This document shows positions 45,039-53,851 of a stretch of DNA of 64,000 nucleotides, in pieces (position 1 is the stretch's first letter; the number at the start of each line of letters is the position of its first letter). The position numbers and the translations under genes were made by a program. The notes below the pieces were generated by a model. The model saw nothing but the letters and a program-made list of their open reading frames with translations, did no database searches and was not told where the DNA came from. This DNA comes from Microcoleus sp. FACHB-61 (lineage in GTDB: Bacteria; Cyanobacteriota; Cyanobacteriia; Cyanobacteriales; Microcoleaceae): positions 1 to 64,000 of the forward strand of contig JACJNY010000069.1 of the NCBI GenBank assembly GCA_014695295.1, in the 5' to 3' direction.

Positions 45039-47249
45039 ATGTTAAAGAACATTCCTTCTATCCGAGAAATGCCTTTCTTCGGACAAGTAAACAGGTTGAT
45101 GAAATATCAGGTTGTTCTCCAGCAGAGCGAAGAAGATTGCGGTGCGGCTTGTCTGGCTTCGATCGCCAAATTTTACGGACAGAACTTTACAATTAGCCGC
45201 TTGCGAGAATTTGTCGGCACTGGCCAACAAGGAACGACTTTACTGGGCTTGAAACAAGGAGCTGAGGCGATCGGCTTTAATGCTCGTTCCGTGCGAGCAG
45301 CGGCTGCTATTTTAGACCAAATTGAGGAAGCGCCTTTACCGGCAATTATTCACTGGAACGGCTATCACTGGGTTGTTTTGTACGGGAAACAGGGCAACAA
45401 ATATGCGATCGGCGATCCGGCCGTCGGTATACGCTATGTTTCTAAAGCAGAATTAGCAGCAGCTTGGACAGATTGGCTGTGCTTGCTAGTAGAACCCGAT
45501 GCGGAGCGGTTTTTTGCGGCAGCAGAGGGTCAACCGCCTGCCAATTCCTCACAAAAATGGATGCGCAGGATTGGGATTTACCGCCCGATTTTAATGGAAG
45601 CATTTTTGCTGAATGTGGTGTTGGGTTTGCTGTCGATTTCTTCACCTTTTCTAGTTCAACTTCTCACCGACGACATCCTGGTGCGGGGCGACAGACAACT
45701 CCTGGCGAGTGTGGCGATCGCAGTTATAGTCATGAACCTTTTTAGCAGCAGTTTAGGATTGGTACAGTCGAACTTAATTGCTCAATTTTCCCAGCGTTTA
45801 GAGTTGGGATTAGTGATGGAGTTCGCCCGGAAATTCCTGCGATTGCCTTTGAATTTTTACGAAACCAGACGAAGTGGCGAAATCGTCAGTAGATTACAAG
45901 ATATCCAAGAAATCAATAAATTAGTTTCTCAAGTCGCTATCAGCTTGCCCAGTCAATTTTTTATAGCTGTAGTTTCTTTTATTTTTATGCTATTTTACAG
46001 CAAGGAACTGACGCTGGCAGCTACAGCTATAGCTCTGTTAATGACTGCCTCTACAGTGGTATTTCTGCCCGTATTGCAGCACAAAACGCGCAGTTTATTG
46101 GTGCTGGAAGCAGAAACTCAAGGCGTTTTAGTAGAAACTTTTAAAGGCGCGCTGACTGTCAAAACTACTAGCAGCGGTCAGCAACTTTGGGAAGAATTTC
46201 AAAGCCGCTTTGGCCGATTAGCAACTCTCACTTTCCGCACGACACAAATTGGCATTCTCAACAATATATTTTCTGGTTTTGTTGCCTCGGCGGGTAGCAT
46301 TACTCTGCTGTGGTTGGGTAGCGGTTTAGTGATTGACAAGGTATTGAGTATAGGTCAGTTGCTAGCTTTTATCAGCATGAATCAAAACGTTACTACTTGG
46401 GTAAATTCCCTAGTAGGATTTACTGATGAGATGACTCGCGTTCAGACAGCAACTCAACGGCTGTCGGAAGTCATCGACGCTGAACCGGAAACTAAAGACG
46501 ATATGAATAAACCTTTCGTAAAAATTCAGAATCCCGACAATATTATTTGTAAGGCAGTGAATTTTCATTATCCGGGCAGACTTGATTTGCTGGAAAATTT
46601 TTCTGTCACGTTTCCCGGCGGTCAAGCAATTGCTTTGATCGGCTATTCCGGCTGCGGAAAAAGTACGCTAGCAAAAGTAATTGCTGGTCTGTATCCGGTG
46701 CAATCTGGTAATATTAGAATTGGCGGTTACAACTTGCAGGATTTGTCTCTAGACAGTCTCAGACAGCAGGTGGTTTTGGTTCCCCAAGAAGCGCATTTTT
46801 GGAGTCGTTCGATTCTCGAAAATTTTCGTTTGGGCAGTCCCGATATCAGCTTTGAACAGATTGTGAAAGCGTGTAAAATTGCGGGGGCGGATGAATTTAT
46901 TAGCCAATTGCCTGATAAATATCAAACAATTTTAGGGGAGTTTGGAGCGAATATTTCTGGCGGACAAAGACAGAGATTGGCGATCGCCCGCGCCATTCTC
47001 AACAACCCGCCCGTATTGATTCTAGACGAATCTACCGCAGGGCTTGACCCCGCAAGCGAAGCGGAAGTTTTAGAACGATTGTTGATGTACCGGCACGGGA
47101 AAACGACGATTTTTATCAGTCACAGGCCGCGAGTGATCGATCGCGCCGATTGGATTATCATGTTAGAACGCGGCAGGTTGAAATTGCAAGGGTCTGCTGC
47201 AAAATTGCGATCGATTCCAGGAGACCATTTAGAGTTTTTGCATCCTTGA
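45039..47249 (+). CDS. Peptidase-containing ABC transporter (C39 peptidase, TMD, NBD) for double-glycine peptides
   Basis: A PCAT of 736 residues. The N-terminal C39 peptidase has the catalytic Cys in EEDCGAACL (C34), His in GYHWVV (H110) and Asp in IGDP (D126), so it should cleave leaders after GG. The ABC transmembrane domain (about 165-460) contains six helices. The nucleotide-binding domain has Walker A GYSGCGKST (about 534-542), the ABC signature ISGGQRQR (about 638), Walker B VLILDEST and the H-loop ISHRP (about 692). The frame can start at TTG 45030, but the ATG at 45039 (MLKNIPSIREMPFF) is better. Its only likely clients nearby are the two double-glycine peptides just upstream. Confidence 0.95.
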   Translation: MLKNIPSIREMPFFGQVNRLMKYQVVLQQSEEDCGAACLASIAKFYGQNFTISRLREFVGTGQQGTTLLGLKQGAEAIGFNARSVRAAAAILDQIEEAPLPAIIHWNGYHWVVLYGKQGNKYAIGDPAVGIRYVSKAELAAAWTDWLCLLVEPDAERFFAAAEGQPPANSSQKWMRRIGIYRPILMEAFLLNVVLGLLSISSPFLVQLLTDDILVRGDRQLLASVAIAVIVMNLFSSSLGLVQSNLIAQFSQRLELGLVMEFARKFLRLPLNFYETRRSGEIVSRLQDIQEINKLVSQVAISLPSQFFIAVVSFIFMLFYSKELTLAATAIALLMTASTVVFLPVLQHKTRSLLVLEAETQGVLVETFKGALTVKTTSSGQQLWEEFQSRFGRLATLTFRTTQIGILNNIFSGFVASAGSITLLWLGSGLVIDKVLSIGQLLAFISMNQNVTTWVNSLVGFTDEMTRVQTATQRLSEVIDAEPETKDDMNKPFVKIQNPDNIICKAVNFHYPGRLDLLENFSVTFPGGQAIALIGYSGCGKSTLAKVIAGLYPVQSGNIRIGGYNLQDLSLDSLRQQVVLVPQEAHFWSRSILENFRLGSPDISFEQIVKACKIAGADEFISQLPDKYQTILGEFGANISGGQRQRLAIARAILNNPPVLILDESTAGLDPASEAEVLERLLMYRHGKTTIFISHRPRVIDRADWIIMLERGRLKLQGSAAKLRSIPGDHLEFLHP

Positions 47250-47378
47250 ACAAATTTGTAAATTTGTACGGTGCGTTATTCAAGAACCTACCTTACAAAT
47301 TTACTAAAAATTGTTTTGATAGCATTTAAGCGTAGTTTTAATATTAATCTAGCGGTTTAATCTAGCGCTCGCCTTTTA

Positions 47379-48422
47379 TCATTCCTCCTCAATTTCAATT
47401 TCTACTGCCTCTAACTCAGCTTCCAACTGCTCAACAGTCGGCAAACTTCCCTGTAACTGCTCCGGCAAAGCCTCCCGCAATTGATAAGTCGAAACGCCGA
47501 TCGGTTTATTCATATCCCGCAAAGCATATTCGACAATCTTCTGCTTTTTATTTTTACATAAAATCATCCCAATAGTCGGCAGATCATCCCGGTGTTTCAG
47601 CAAATCATCTACCGCCGAAACGTAAAAACTCATCTTTCCAGAAAACTCTGGCTTAAACACTTCCACCTTCAAATCTATTACCACAAAACACCGTAAACGT
47701 AAATGATAAAACAATAAATCAATATAAAAATCTTCCCCTTCAACTTCCAGATGATACTGACTGCCCACAAAAGCAAACCCCACCCCCAACTCTAGCAAAA
47801 AATCGCGGATGCGATCTATTAAAGCCTTCTCTAATTCTCTCTCTTGTGCTTCCTTGCCTAAACTGATAAAATCAAAATTATAAGGGTCTTTCAACAACTG
47901 CTGCGCCAGTTCAGATTGCGGGTTGGGGAGAGTGCGAGAGAAGTTCGTATCAGCTTTCCCTTGTCGCCGATACAGCCCGCTTTCTATCTGATGAACTAAC
48001 ACATTTCGACTCCATCCTTGCTCGATAGTTTGTCGTGCATACCACAGGCGTTCCTCTGACGATTTCAGCTTTTCCATTAAGGCGATATTGTGATACCAAG
48101 GAATTTGTGCAAGCACCTCTTGCACAAATTGTTCATCCGGGTAAGTTTCCGCAAAACTTCTCATATACTTGAGATTGCGAGGTGAAAAACCCTTCATCTC
48201 AGGAAAAGCTTTTTGCAAGTCAGCAGCTAAATTGTCTATAATTTTTGCTCCCCATCCTCGCTGCTGTTGTCGGTTTAAAATATCCCGTCCAATTTGCCAG
48301 TAAAGCAACACTAATTCGCGGTTAACAGAAATTACAGCCCGCACTTGAGCTTGCAAAATACGTCCCTTAAGTTCCTGGAGAAAATCATGATAATCTTCTG
48401 GCATTGATAAGTTATTCGCCAT
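47379..48422 (-). CDS. YhcG/DUF1016-type PD-(D/E)XK nuclease-domain protein
   Basis: A 347-residue protein with the two YhcG parts. The N-terminal DUF1016-like domain is helical (VISVNRELVLLYWQIGRDIL, MKGFSPRNLKYMRSFAETYP). The C-terminal nuclease domain has FYIDLLFYHLRLRCFVVIDLKV, where the PD-(D/E)XK acidic residues appear as ID and DLK, and FKPEFSGKMSFYVSAVDD. Family members often have ELK at this position; DLK here should still bind metal. YhcG proteins occur near mobile and restriction genes and have a proposed role in DNA recombination or defence. It is convergent with the C39 transporter gene. Confidence 0.9.
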   Translation of the reverse strand: MANNLSMPEDYHDFLQELKGRILQAQVRAVISVNRELVLLYWQIGRDILNRQQQRGWGAKIIDNLAADLQKAFPEMKGFSPRNLKYMRSFAETYPDEQFVQEVLAQIPWYHNIALMEKLKSSEERLWYARQTIEQGWSRNVLVHQIESGLYRRQGKADTNFSRTLPNPQSELAQQLLKDPYNFDFISLGKEAQERELEKALIDRIRDFLLELGVGFAFVGSQYHLEVEGEDFYIDLLFYHLRLRCFVVIDLKVEVFKPEFSGKMSFYVSAVDDLLKHRDDLPTIGMILCKNKKQKIVEYALRDMNKPIGVSTYQLREALPEQLQGSLPTVEQLEAELEAVEIEIEEE

Positions 48423-48490
48423 AAACTAACTCCCGCATATTTTCCAGAACGAGCCCCTCTATTTCATCTCACATTTTGCACCATTCTCAA

Positions 48491-48555
48491 GAACAGGCAA
48501 GATGCCTGTTCCACAAAGAGTGATTTTTCTTGTGGGGTGGGCATCCTGCCCGCCC
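48491..48555. repeat. Dispersed GAACAGGC/GCCTGTTC palindrome
   Basis: GAACAGGCAAGATGCCTGTTC hairpin-like segment followed by CACAAAGAG and GTGGGGTGGGCATCCTGCCC, in the gap between the YhcG-type and cimA genes. Related to the copy read through by the gene at 23298. Confidence 0.8.
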
Positions 48556-48582
48556 GGTTTTTTTTTGTTATTTTCTACTCGA

Positions 48583-50196
48583 TCAATGTACCCTGCAAAC
48601 TAGGGCGATCGCCTCTTGATTTCCTAGCACCAAACCGTACTCCAAACCTTCCACAACTGCCTGACAAGAAGCATCCAAAATATTACCAGAAACCCCAACA
48701 GTTGTCCAGCGGTCTTGACCGTTACTAAACTCAGCCAAAACGCGAGTTTTAGCCGAAGTTCCCGCACCGGAGTCGAGAATTCGCACCTTGTAATCTGTCA
48801 GGTAAAAATGCGCAATCGCCGGATAAAAATTCACCAAAGCTTTCCGCAAAGCCGCATCCAAAGCCGAAACCGGGCCGTTTCCTTCGGCAGCTTCCAAAAT
48901 ATTTGTATCGTTTACTGACAATTTCACCGTTGCCAAAGCCGTACAATCTTCGCCAACCTTATCGCAGTGGACTTGAAATCCCTTAATTTCAAACCACGGC
49001 GGCCGTTGTTCCAAGGCTTCCCGCATTAACAATTCAAAAGACGCCTCAGCACCCTCAAATTGATATCCCTGACTTTCCAAATCTTTCAATTTTTCCAGAA
49101 TTTGGCGGCAAGCAGGATTTTTGCGATCGAGCTCAATGCCAAAACTGCGAGCCTTCGACAAAACATTGCTCAAACCCGCTTGATCCGAAATCACAATTCG
49201 CCGCCTGTTGCCGATTTTTTCGGGTTCCAAATGTTCGTAAGTTAACGGATTTTTCTCAACAGCCGATACGTGAATTCCGCCCTTGTGAGCAAAAGCCGAA
49301 AGGCCCACAAAAGGAGCGCGGTCATCGGGAGCAAGGTTGGCAATTTCGCTGATCGATCGGCTGACTTGAGTTAATCTAACTAATTGCTCGTCTTGAATGC
49401 AATCATAACCCAACTTTACCTGAAAATTTGGAATCAAAGAACATAAATCGGCATTGCCGCAGCGTTCGCCGTAACCGTTAATAGTTCCCTGTACCATCGT
49501 CACTCCTTCCCGCACCGCAGCCAAAGCATTAGCAACCGCAACTCCAGAGTCGTTGTGAGTGTGAATTCCTAACTGTAAAGGTTTTTCGCGGTTGGTTCCT
49601 AAAGATTCTAAAACATCGCGAACAACTTGACTAATTTCGTGAGGCAAAGTACCGCCGTTAGTATCGCAAAGTACCAGCCATTCTGCACCGGCATCCGCCG
49701 CCACTTCTAAAGTTTTAATAGCATAATCTCGATTGTGCTTGTAGCCGTCAAACCAGTGTTCGGCATCATAAATAACGTGCCTTCCCTGACTGCGCAAATA
49801 TTCAATCGTATCTCGAATCATCGCCAGATTTTCTTCTAGCGTCGTCTTCAAACTTTCAATAACGTGCAAATCCCACGACTTGCCAAACAGCGTCACCCAG
49901 CGAGTACCTGCGGACAAAATAGCCTGCAACATTTCATCATTAGCTGCCGTAGTTCCCGGCCGCCTAGTCGAACAAAAAGCGACAACTTCTGCTTGAGTTA
50001 GGGGCTGTTCTTTGAGCCGCCAAAAAAATTGTACGTCTTTAGGATTCGCCCCCGGCCAACCGCCTTCAATAAAGGGAATTCCTAAACTGTCTAACTGCCG
50101 AGCAATTCGCAGTTTATCTTCGAGAGATAAGCAGAGTCCTTCGCACTGAGCACCGTCTCGCAGCGTGGTATCGTAGATCCAGAGCCGATTTGTCAT
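48583..50196 (-). CDS. cimA: (R)-Citramalate synthase
   Basis: A 537-residue enzyme of the alpha-isopropylmalate/homocitrate synthase family. The TIM barrel starts with LWIYDTTLRDGAQCEGLCLS; GIHTHNDSGVAVANALAAVREG and INGYGERCGNADLCSLIPN are the HxH metal-site region and the family signature. The C-terminal LeuA regulatory domain is present to the end. Length and the long C-terminal domain fit citramalate synthase (CimA), which makes citramalate from pyruvate and acetyl-CoA for isoleucine, better than LeuA. The frame extends upstream to 50271, but the ATG at 50196 (MTNRLWIYDTT) is the standard start. A homocitrate-synthase-like assignment is the alternative. Confidence 0.92.
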   Translation of the reverse strand: MTNRLWIYDTTLRDGAQCEGLCLSLEDKLRIARQLDSLGIPFIEGGWPGANPKDVQFFWRLKEQPLTQAEVVAFCSTRRPGTTAANDEMLQAILSAGTRWVTLFGKSWDLHVIESLKTTLEENLAMIRDTIEYLRSQGRHVIYDAEHWFDGYKHNRDYAIKTLEVAADAGAEWLVLCDTNGGTLPHEISQVVRDVLESLGTNREKPLQLGIHTHNDSGVAVANALAAVREGVTMVQGTINGYGERCGNADLCSLIPNFQVKLGYDCIQDEQLVRLTQVSRSISEIANLAPDDRAPFVGLSAFAHKGGIHVSAVEKNPLTYEHLEPEKIGNRRRIVISDQAGLSNVLSKARSFGIELDRKNPACRQILEKLKDLESQGYQFEGAEASFELLMREALEQRPPWFEIKGFQVHCDKVGEDCTALATVKLSVNDTNILEAAEGNGPVSALDAALRKALVNFYPAIAHFYLTDYKVRILDSGAGTSAKTRVLAEFSNGQDRWTTVGVSGNILDASCQAVVEGLEYGLVLGNQEAIALVCRVH

Positions 50197-50313
50197 GGGA
50201 AATTGCGATCGATAAATTGGTAATATATCACTTACTATATTAGATGAATTTATGTGAAATAAATGCGACAATATATAGGAAAATTAACATAAATCTAACA
50301 GGGGTAAATTACT

Positions 50314-50652
50314 GTGGTCAAAGTACAAGCGCAAGGAAAAACATTTGAGTGCGATCGCGGAGCCAATCTCCGTGAAGTTTTGCTCAAAAACGGCATCGAT
50401 CTCTACAACGGCAACGCCAAAGTCATCAACTGCCACGGCCTCGGCACTTGCGGCACCTGCGCCGTCACCGTCGAGGGCGAAGTTTCCGAGTCCCAGTGGC
50501 GCGAAAAAGCTCGACTTTCGGTTCCTCCCCATTCTTCCGCATCCAACCGCCGTTTGTCTTGCCAAACCAAGGTTTTAGGGGATATTAAGGTGACAAAATA
50601 TGACGGTTTCTGGGGTCAAGGCTCTGAAAGTGTCTGGAAACCACAAGCATAG
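50314..50652 (+). CDS. 2Fe-2S ferredoxin
   Basis: A 112-residue plant-type [2Fe-2S] ferredoxin. The cluster ligands are C40, C46, C49 (INCHGLGTCGTCAVTV) and C83 (LSCQTKV). It starts at GTG (50314), preceded by a weak GGGG sequence. Compared with the canonical photosynthetic ferredoxin it has a divergent acidic surface and an extended C terminus after residue 90 (KYDGFWGQGSESVW), so it is a paralogue of PetF with a probably different reduction partner. It is divergent from cimA and not in an operon. Confidence 0.93.
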   Translation: MVKVQAQGKTFECDRGANLREVLLKNGIDLYNGNAKVINCHGLGTCGTCAVTVEGEVSESQWREKARLSVPPHSSASNRRLSCQTKVLGDIKVTKYDGFWGQGSESVWKPQA

Positions 50653-50727
50653 ATTTTTTGTTAAGGAAGGCAGATAGGACGATCGCCTTGCAAGATAATA
50701 TCTAAGACTTGCGCAATAATTCTAACT

Positions 50728-50752
50728 GTAAGGTGCACGCGGGGCACCTTAC
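50728..50752. repeat. GTAAGGTGC palindrome
   Basis: GTAAGGTGCACG ... GGCACCTTAC hairpin between the ferredoxin and thiO genes, a member of the family at 21361 and 51912. Confidence 0.8.
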
Positions 50753-50803
50753 CATAAAGAAAGCCGAGAGGTCAAAAAACCCAGAAAGCCCATAGAAAAG
50801 TTA

Positions 50804-51901
50804 ATGAATTCATCTAAAGATATTCTGATTATTGGTGGCGGAATAATCGGTCTTTCGCTAGCAGTTGAACTGAAATTGCGAGGGGCATCTGTCGCCGTTC
50901 TCACCGCCGATTCTAAACAACCGACCGCCCGGGCTGCCGCCGGAATGCTTGCCCCACAAGCCGAACGAATTCCCCCCAGTCCGATGCTGGATTTGTGCTT
51001 GCAAAGTCGCGCCCTGTATCCCGCCTGGGTGGAACGGCTAGAAGATATTACAGGATTGAAAACGGGATATTGGCGATCGGGAATTCTCGCGCCAGTGTGT
51101 CAAAATGAGCCTCACGAAAAGCCGCTTTTGTCAAACCTTAATTCTGAATGGTTGGACAAAGATGCTGTTCGTCAACATCAATTGGGATTGGGTCAAGAAG
51201 TAATTGGCGGTTGGTGGTATCCTGACGATGCTCAAGTTGACAACCGCGCTTTATTTCGGACGCTTCAAGCTGCAAGTAAAGAATTAAAAATTGATATTAT
51301 TCAAGGCACGGCAGAAGAAATTAATCGGCAGGACAACCGAGTTCTTGGAGTTGAAACAACGGCAGGAAAATTACAAGCTGACCGTTATGTTTTGGCGGCG
51401 GGTCCTTGGTCTTATCAGTTATTGGATCTTCCTGTTTTTCCGAGAAAGGGGCAAATGCTGTCAGTATGCGTACCAGAAGATTGTGGCGTTATGCAGCCGT
51501 TGCAAACAGTTTTATTCGGGACAGGCATTTATATTGTGCCGCGTCAAGATGGCAGAATTATTATTGGCGCAACTAGCGAAAATGTGGATTTTACGCCTGG
51601 AAATACCCCTGCGGGAATGCAAAGTTTGCTAGCAGGAGCGATTAAGTTATATCCCGAATTACAAAATTATCCGATACTGGAGTTTTGGTGGGGATTTCGG
51701 CCTGCTACTCCTGATGAGTTGCCGATTTTAGGTGCTAGTGTTTGGGAGAATTTGACGCTGGCTGCGGGGCATTATCGCAATGGCATTTTGTTGGCTCCGG
51801 TGACGGCTAAATTGTTGGCTGATTTGATTTGGAATCAGAAATCAGATCCGTTATTGGCTGCTTTTCATTATTCGAGGTTTGGAGCTTCAGCACTTACTTG
51901 A
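50804..51901 (+). CDS. thiO: Glycine oxidase ThiO
   Basis: A 365-residue FAD-dependent amine oxidase. The dinucleotide fold is IIGGGIIGLSLAVELKLRG (GxGxxG) at the N terminus. RAAAGMLAPQAERI is the ThiO-type block following it, and later FPRKGQMLSV, GTGIYIVPRQDGRIIIGATSE and FWWGFRPATPDELPILG are typical. It converts glycine to iminoacetate for the thiazole half of thiamine. ThiO is expected in aerobic organisms, as in most cyanobacteria. No thiG is adjacent here. The start is ATG with no strong ribosome-binding site. Confidence 0.93.
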   Translation: MNSSKDILIIGGGIIGLSLAVELKLRGASVAVLTADSKQPTARAAAGMLAPQAERIPPSPMLDLCLQSRALYPAWVERLEDITGLKTGYWRSGILAPVCQNEPHEKPLLSNLNSEWLDKDAVRQHQLGLGQEVIGGWWYPDDAQVDNRALFRTLQAASKELKIDIIQGTAEEINRQDNRVLGVETTAGKLQADRYVLAAGPWSYQLLDLPVFPRKGQMLSVCVPEDCGVMQPLQTVLFGTGIYIVPRQDGRIIIGATSENVDFTPGNTPAGMQSLLAGAIKLYPELQNYPILEFWWGFRPATPDELPILGASVWENLTLAAGHYRNGILLAPVTAKLLADLIWNQKSDPLLAAFHYSRFGASALT

Positions 51902-51911
51902 ACCTCTATAC

Positions 51912-51936
51912 GTAGGGTGCGCAGTGCGCACCTTAC
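51912..51936. repeat. GTAGGGTGCGCAGTGCGCACCTTAC-type palindrome
   Basis: A near-perfect hairpin immediately after thiO, the same family as the two copies after typA. It may serve as a bidirectional terminator between thiO and the convergent gene at 51981. Confidence 0.85.
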
Positions 51937-51980
51937 CGCTGTAAGTAGCGCGTCAAACCATTTTTTTGCCTGAGTCCTGA

Positions 51981-52448
51981 TTAGTTCGCATCCTGTTTTT
52001 TGGGTTGGTTCAATTCCCTGCATTTAGCGGAAGCCAAATCGTAAGCATTTTGGTAATCGCTACCGCCTAACATCAAATCACCGTAATATTCATAAGGTTG
52101 ATTGCCATAAACTGGCAGCGGGTCGTCTTCAGGATAATCTTCTTTTGACTCATCTAGGATTGCTTTGAGTTTCTTCACGCTGAAGCGCTGTACTGGGAAG
52201 TAATGAATGTCTTGAGCGATGAGACCGAGATGGGGAAAGGTTGGGTCAACAATTCGCTCGTCGAGTTCAATCCAGCTATACTCGATGGGTTTATACGGCG
52301 CTCCCGGCACAGCTAAAAAGCCTTGGACGTAGATTGCGCCCTCGGTAGCCAATGCTGCTTTACAAGCGTTGTCAAAGCAGTTTTTACGGTTGCTTTTGAT
52401 GCGAGCCGCTATTTCAATAGAAAGCGTCTCATCTAATAGTTCGGTCAT
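51981..52448 (-). CDS. Unidentified protein with a C..W..DPT pattern
   Basis: A 155-residue soluble protein. A block KNCFDNACKAALATEGAIYV, then IEYSWIELDERIVDPTFPHL, follows the Cys/Trp/DPT pattern of small papain- or transglutaminase-like proteins. However, the usual histidine of a HAW motif is Ser here (YSW), so catalytic activity is doubtful. I cannot name the family with certainty. The C-terminal third contains a Tyr/Glu/Asp-rich stretch and ends with KKQDAN. It is convergent with thiO. Confidence 0.6.
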   Translation of the reverse strand: MTELLDETLSIEIAARIKSNRKNCFDNACKAALATEGAIYVQGFLAVPGAPYKPIEYSWIELDERIVDPTFPHLGLIAQDIHYFPVQRFSVKKLKAILDESKEDYPEDDPLPVYGNQPYEYYGDLMLGGSDYQNAYDLASAKCRELNQPKKQDAN

Positions 52449-52928
52449 AATCCATTTCTAGTCGCGTGTGCGATTAGATTGTAGCAAGTTAGAGCTGCGA
52501 GCACAAAGAACGATCGCAAGCAAGTGCGATTATTTCTCCAATTCCCGTCTTCAGGAGTAGATACAGAATCAAGCAAAAAGTTGTGGATGTTGTGTCAAAT
52601 TTGGCTTCCGGGGCGGGCGGTTTGCCCACCTACGCCGGCGGAGTGATACAGGCAGTTTGTCGATCGCCCCTATAGCCCGCCAATAAAAAGTTTTCGCGAG
52701 TAGCCCAACTTTTGAACCTGCGATCGAGTTGGGGGTAGAACCCGCAACGGTAAAGTGTGCCACAGACGATGCAAGCAAAAATAGCGGCATACATCACTCA
52801 ACGCCGATCGTGCAACCAACCAATCATATTAATGCCTTCCGGCGCAGCGATTTGTTCGGCTGTTGACAGGCTTCACAGTTTTTTCTGAAAACAAAGCAGA
52901 GTTGTGATAACCTCATAAATGTGCAAAA
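52449..52928. other. Intergenic region upstream of the riboswitch
   Basis: About 480 bp with no supported gene. A 73-codon minus frame (52569-52790) shows no domain. Contains GGGGCGGGCGGTTTGCCCACC-like palindromic patches near 52610-52630. The promoter for the riboswitch RNA should lie near its right end. Confidence 0.5.
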
Positions 52929-53044
52929 ATCGGTTCCAACGAAAAAAAAACCGTTGGAAGAAACAGGGAAAGTCCGGCGTAAATCGGCCCTGTCCCGCAA
53001 ATGTGATGAGATTATACAGTCTCTTAGTCAGAATGCCCGCCGAT
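52929..53044 (+). promoter_or_regulatory. Cobalamin riboswitch aptamer
   Basis: The conserved elements occur in order on the plus strand: AUCGG for P1 at 52929-52933, GGTTCC just inside it, the GGGAA block near 52966, CCGGCGTAAATCGG near 52974-52986, the TGTCCCGCAAATGTGA block near 52991-53006 (class consensus GCCCCCGCAACUGUAA) and the B12-box-like AGTCAGAATGCCCGCC near 53026-53041, closing with CCGAT at 53040-53044. This matches the cobalamin-riboswitch core, with a short peripheral arm. It would sense adenosylcobalamin or another corrinoid and reduce expression downstream. No obvious cobalamin gene follows; the next gene is a desaturase about 0.8 kb away. Confidence 0.82.
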
Positions 53045-53851
53045 ATCCCAAACCTGTTCTTTTTCGTCTAAGAGGCATAGATGATGGTTAATTCAGCCTT
53101 CTCAAAATTAATGTATTATGGCGATCGGTCTATTGACTTAGAACGATATTGATTAGATTTCACTTGTTCCTGATAGATTTTTAGTCAACTAATAGTTTAT
53201 TCATGTTTATGAATACTAGGCTATCGTCCACCAATTGCTAAGCTAATCAGCCTTTAAATTGCACATCAACAAATAATTAAACCATGAGTATGCCATTGCC
53301 CCCACGCCTCCCCAAATATGCAATTTAAATGTGCAATATCTGAATTATTTCACTGTAGTTTTGCGGTACTATTTGCAAATAATACCCTGTAAGGGTCTCA
53401 ACTCAGTCTCAGTATATTTTCGCTGTCAATACGGTTCCGCATCACTTGCAATTCTTAACTGAATTATCGCTAACAGATTATCTGTAACGGCCGTCAAGAG
53501 AGCCATCCGCTATCTCAATTTTGCTTCAAATCATTGCGACATACAAACCCACCCCATAAATTATTATTCTGCAAATAGCTCACGGTTAAATGGAAATCGA
53601 TTAGCTGCAAGGATGAGCAATTACTCTTGCCGTTTGTTATGAGCAAATACGTCAATGCTGGGATGAATTTCAGCTTTGCGAAACAACCCAAAGGAGGATC
53701 TAATGAACTAAATATTATCAGCCGGTTTGTAAAGCATAGGCGGAATTTCAACCGCAATTCACTCAATTACCTGCAACAAAACAATGCCAAAAATAGCCAC
53801 CATATCCTGATGCTAAGCTAAGCACTTATCCACACACCATAGATATACTAA
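53045..53851. other. 0.8-kb region between the riboswitch and the desaturase
   Basis: No cobalamin-related gene is visible. A tiny frame of 23 codons starts at 53080 (MMVNSAFSKLMYYGDRSIDL, ...) and stops early; it could be a leader peptide or a decayed gene start. Short frames at 53515-53821 look like chance. It may contain the expression platform, a leader transcript into the desaturase, or the scar of a lost gene. Confidence 0.5.
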
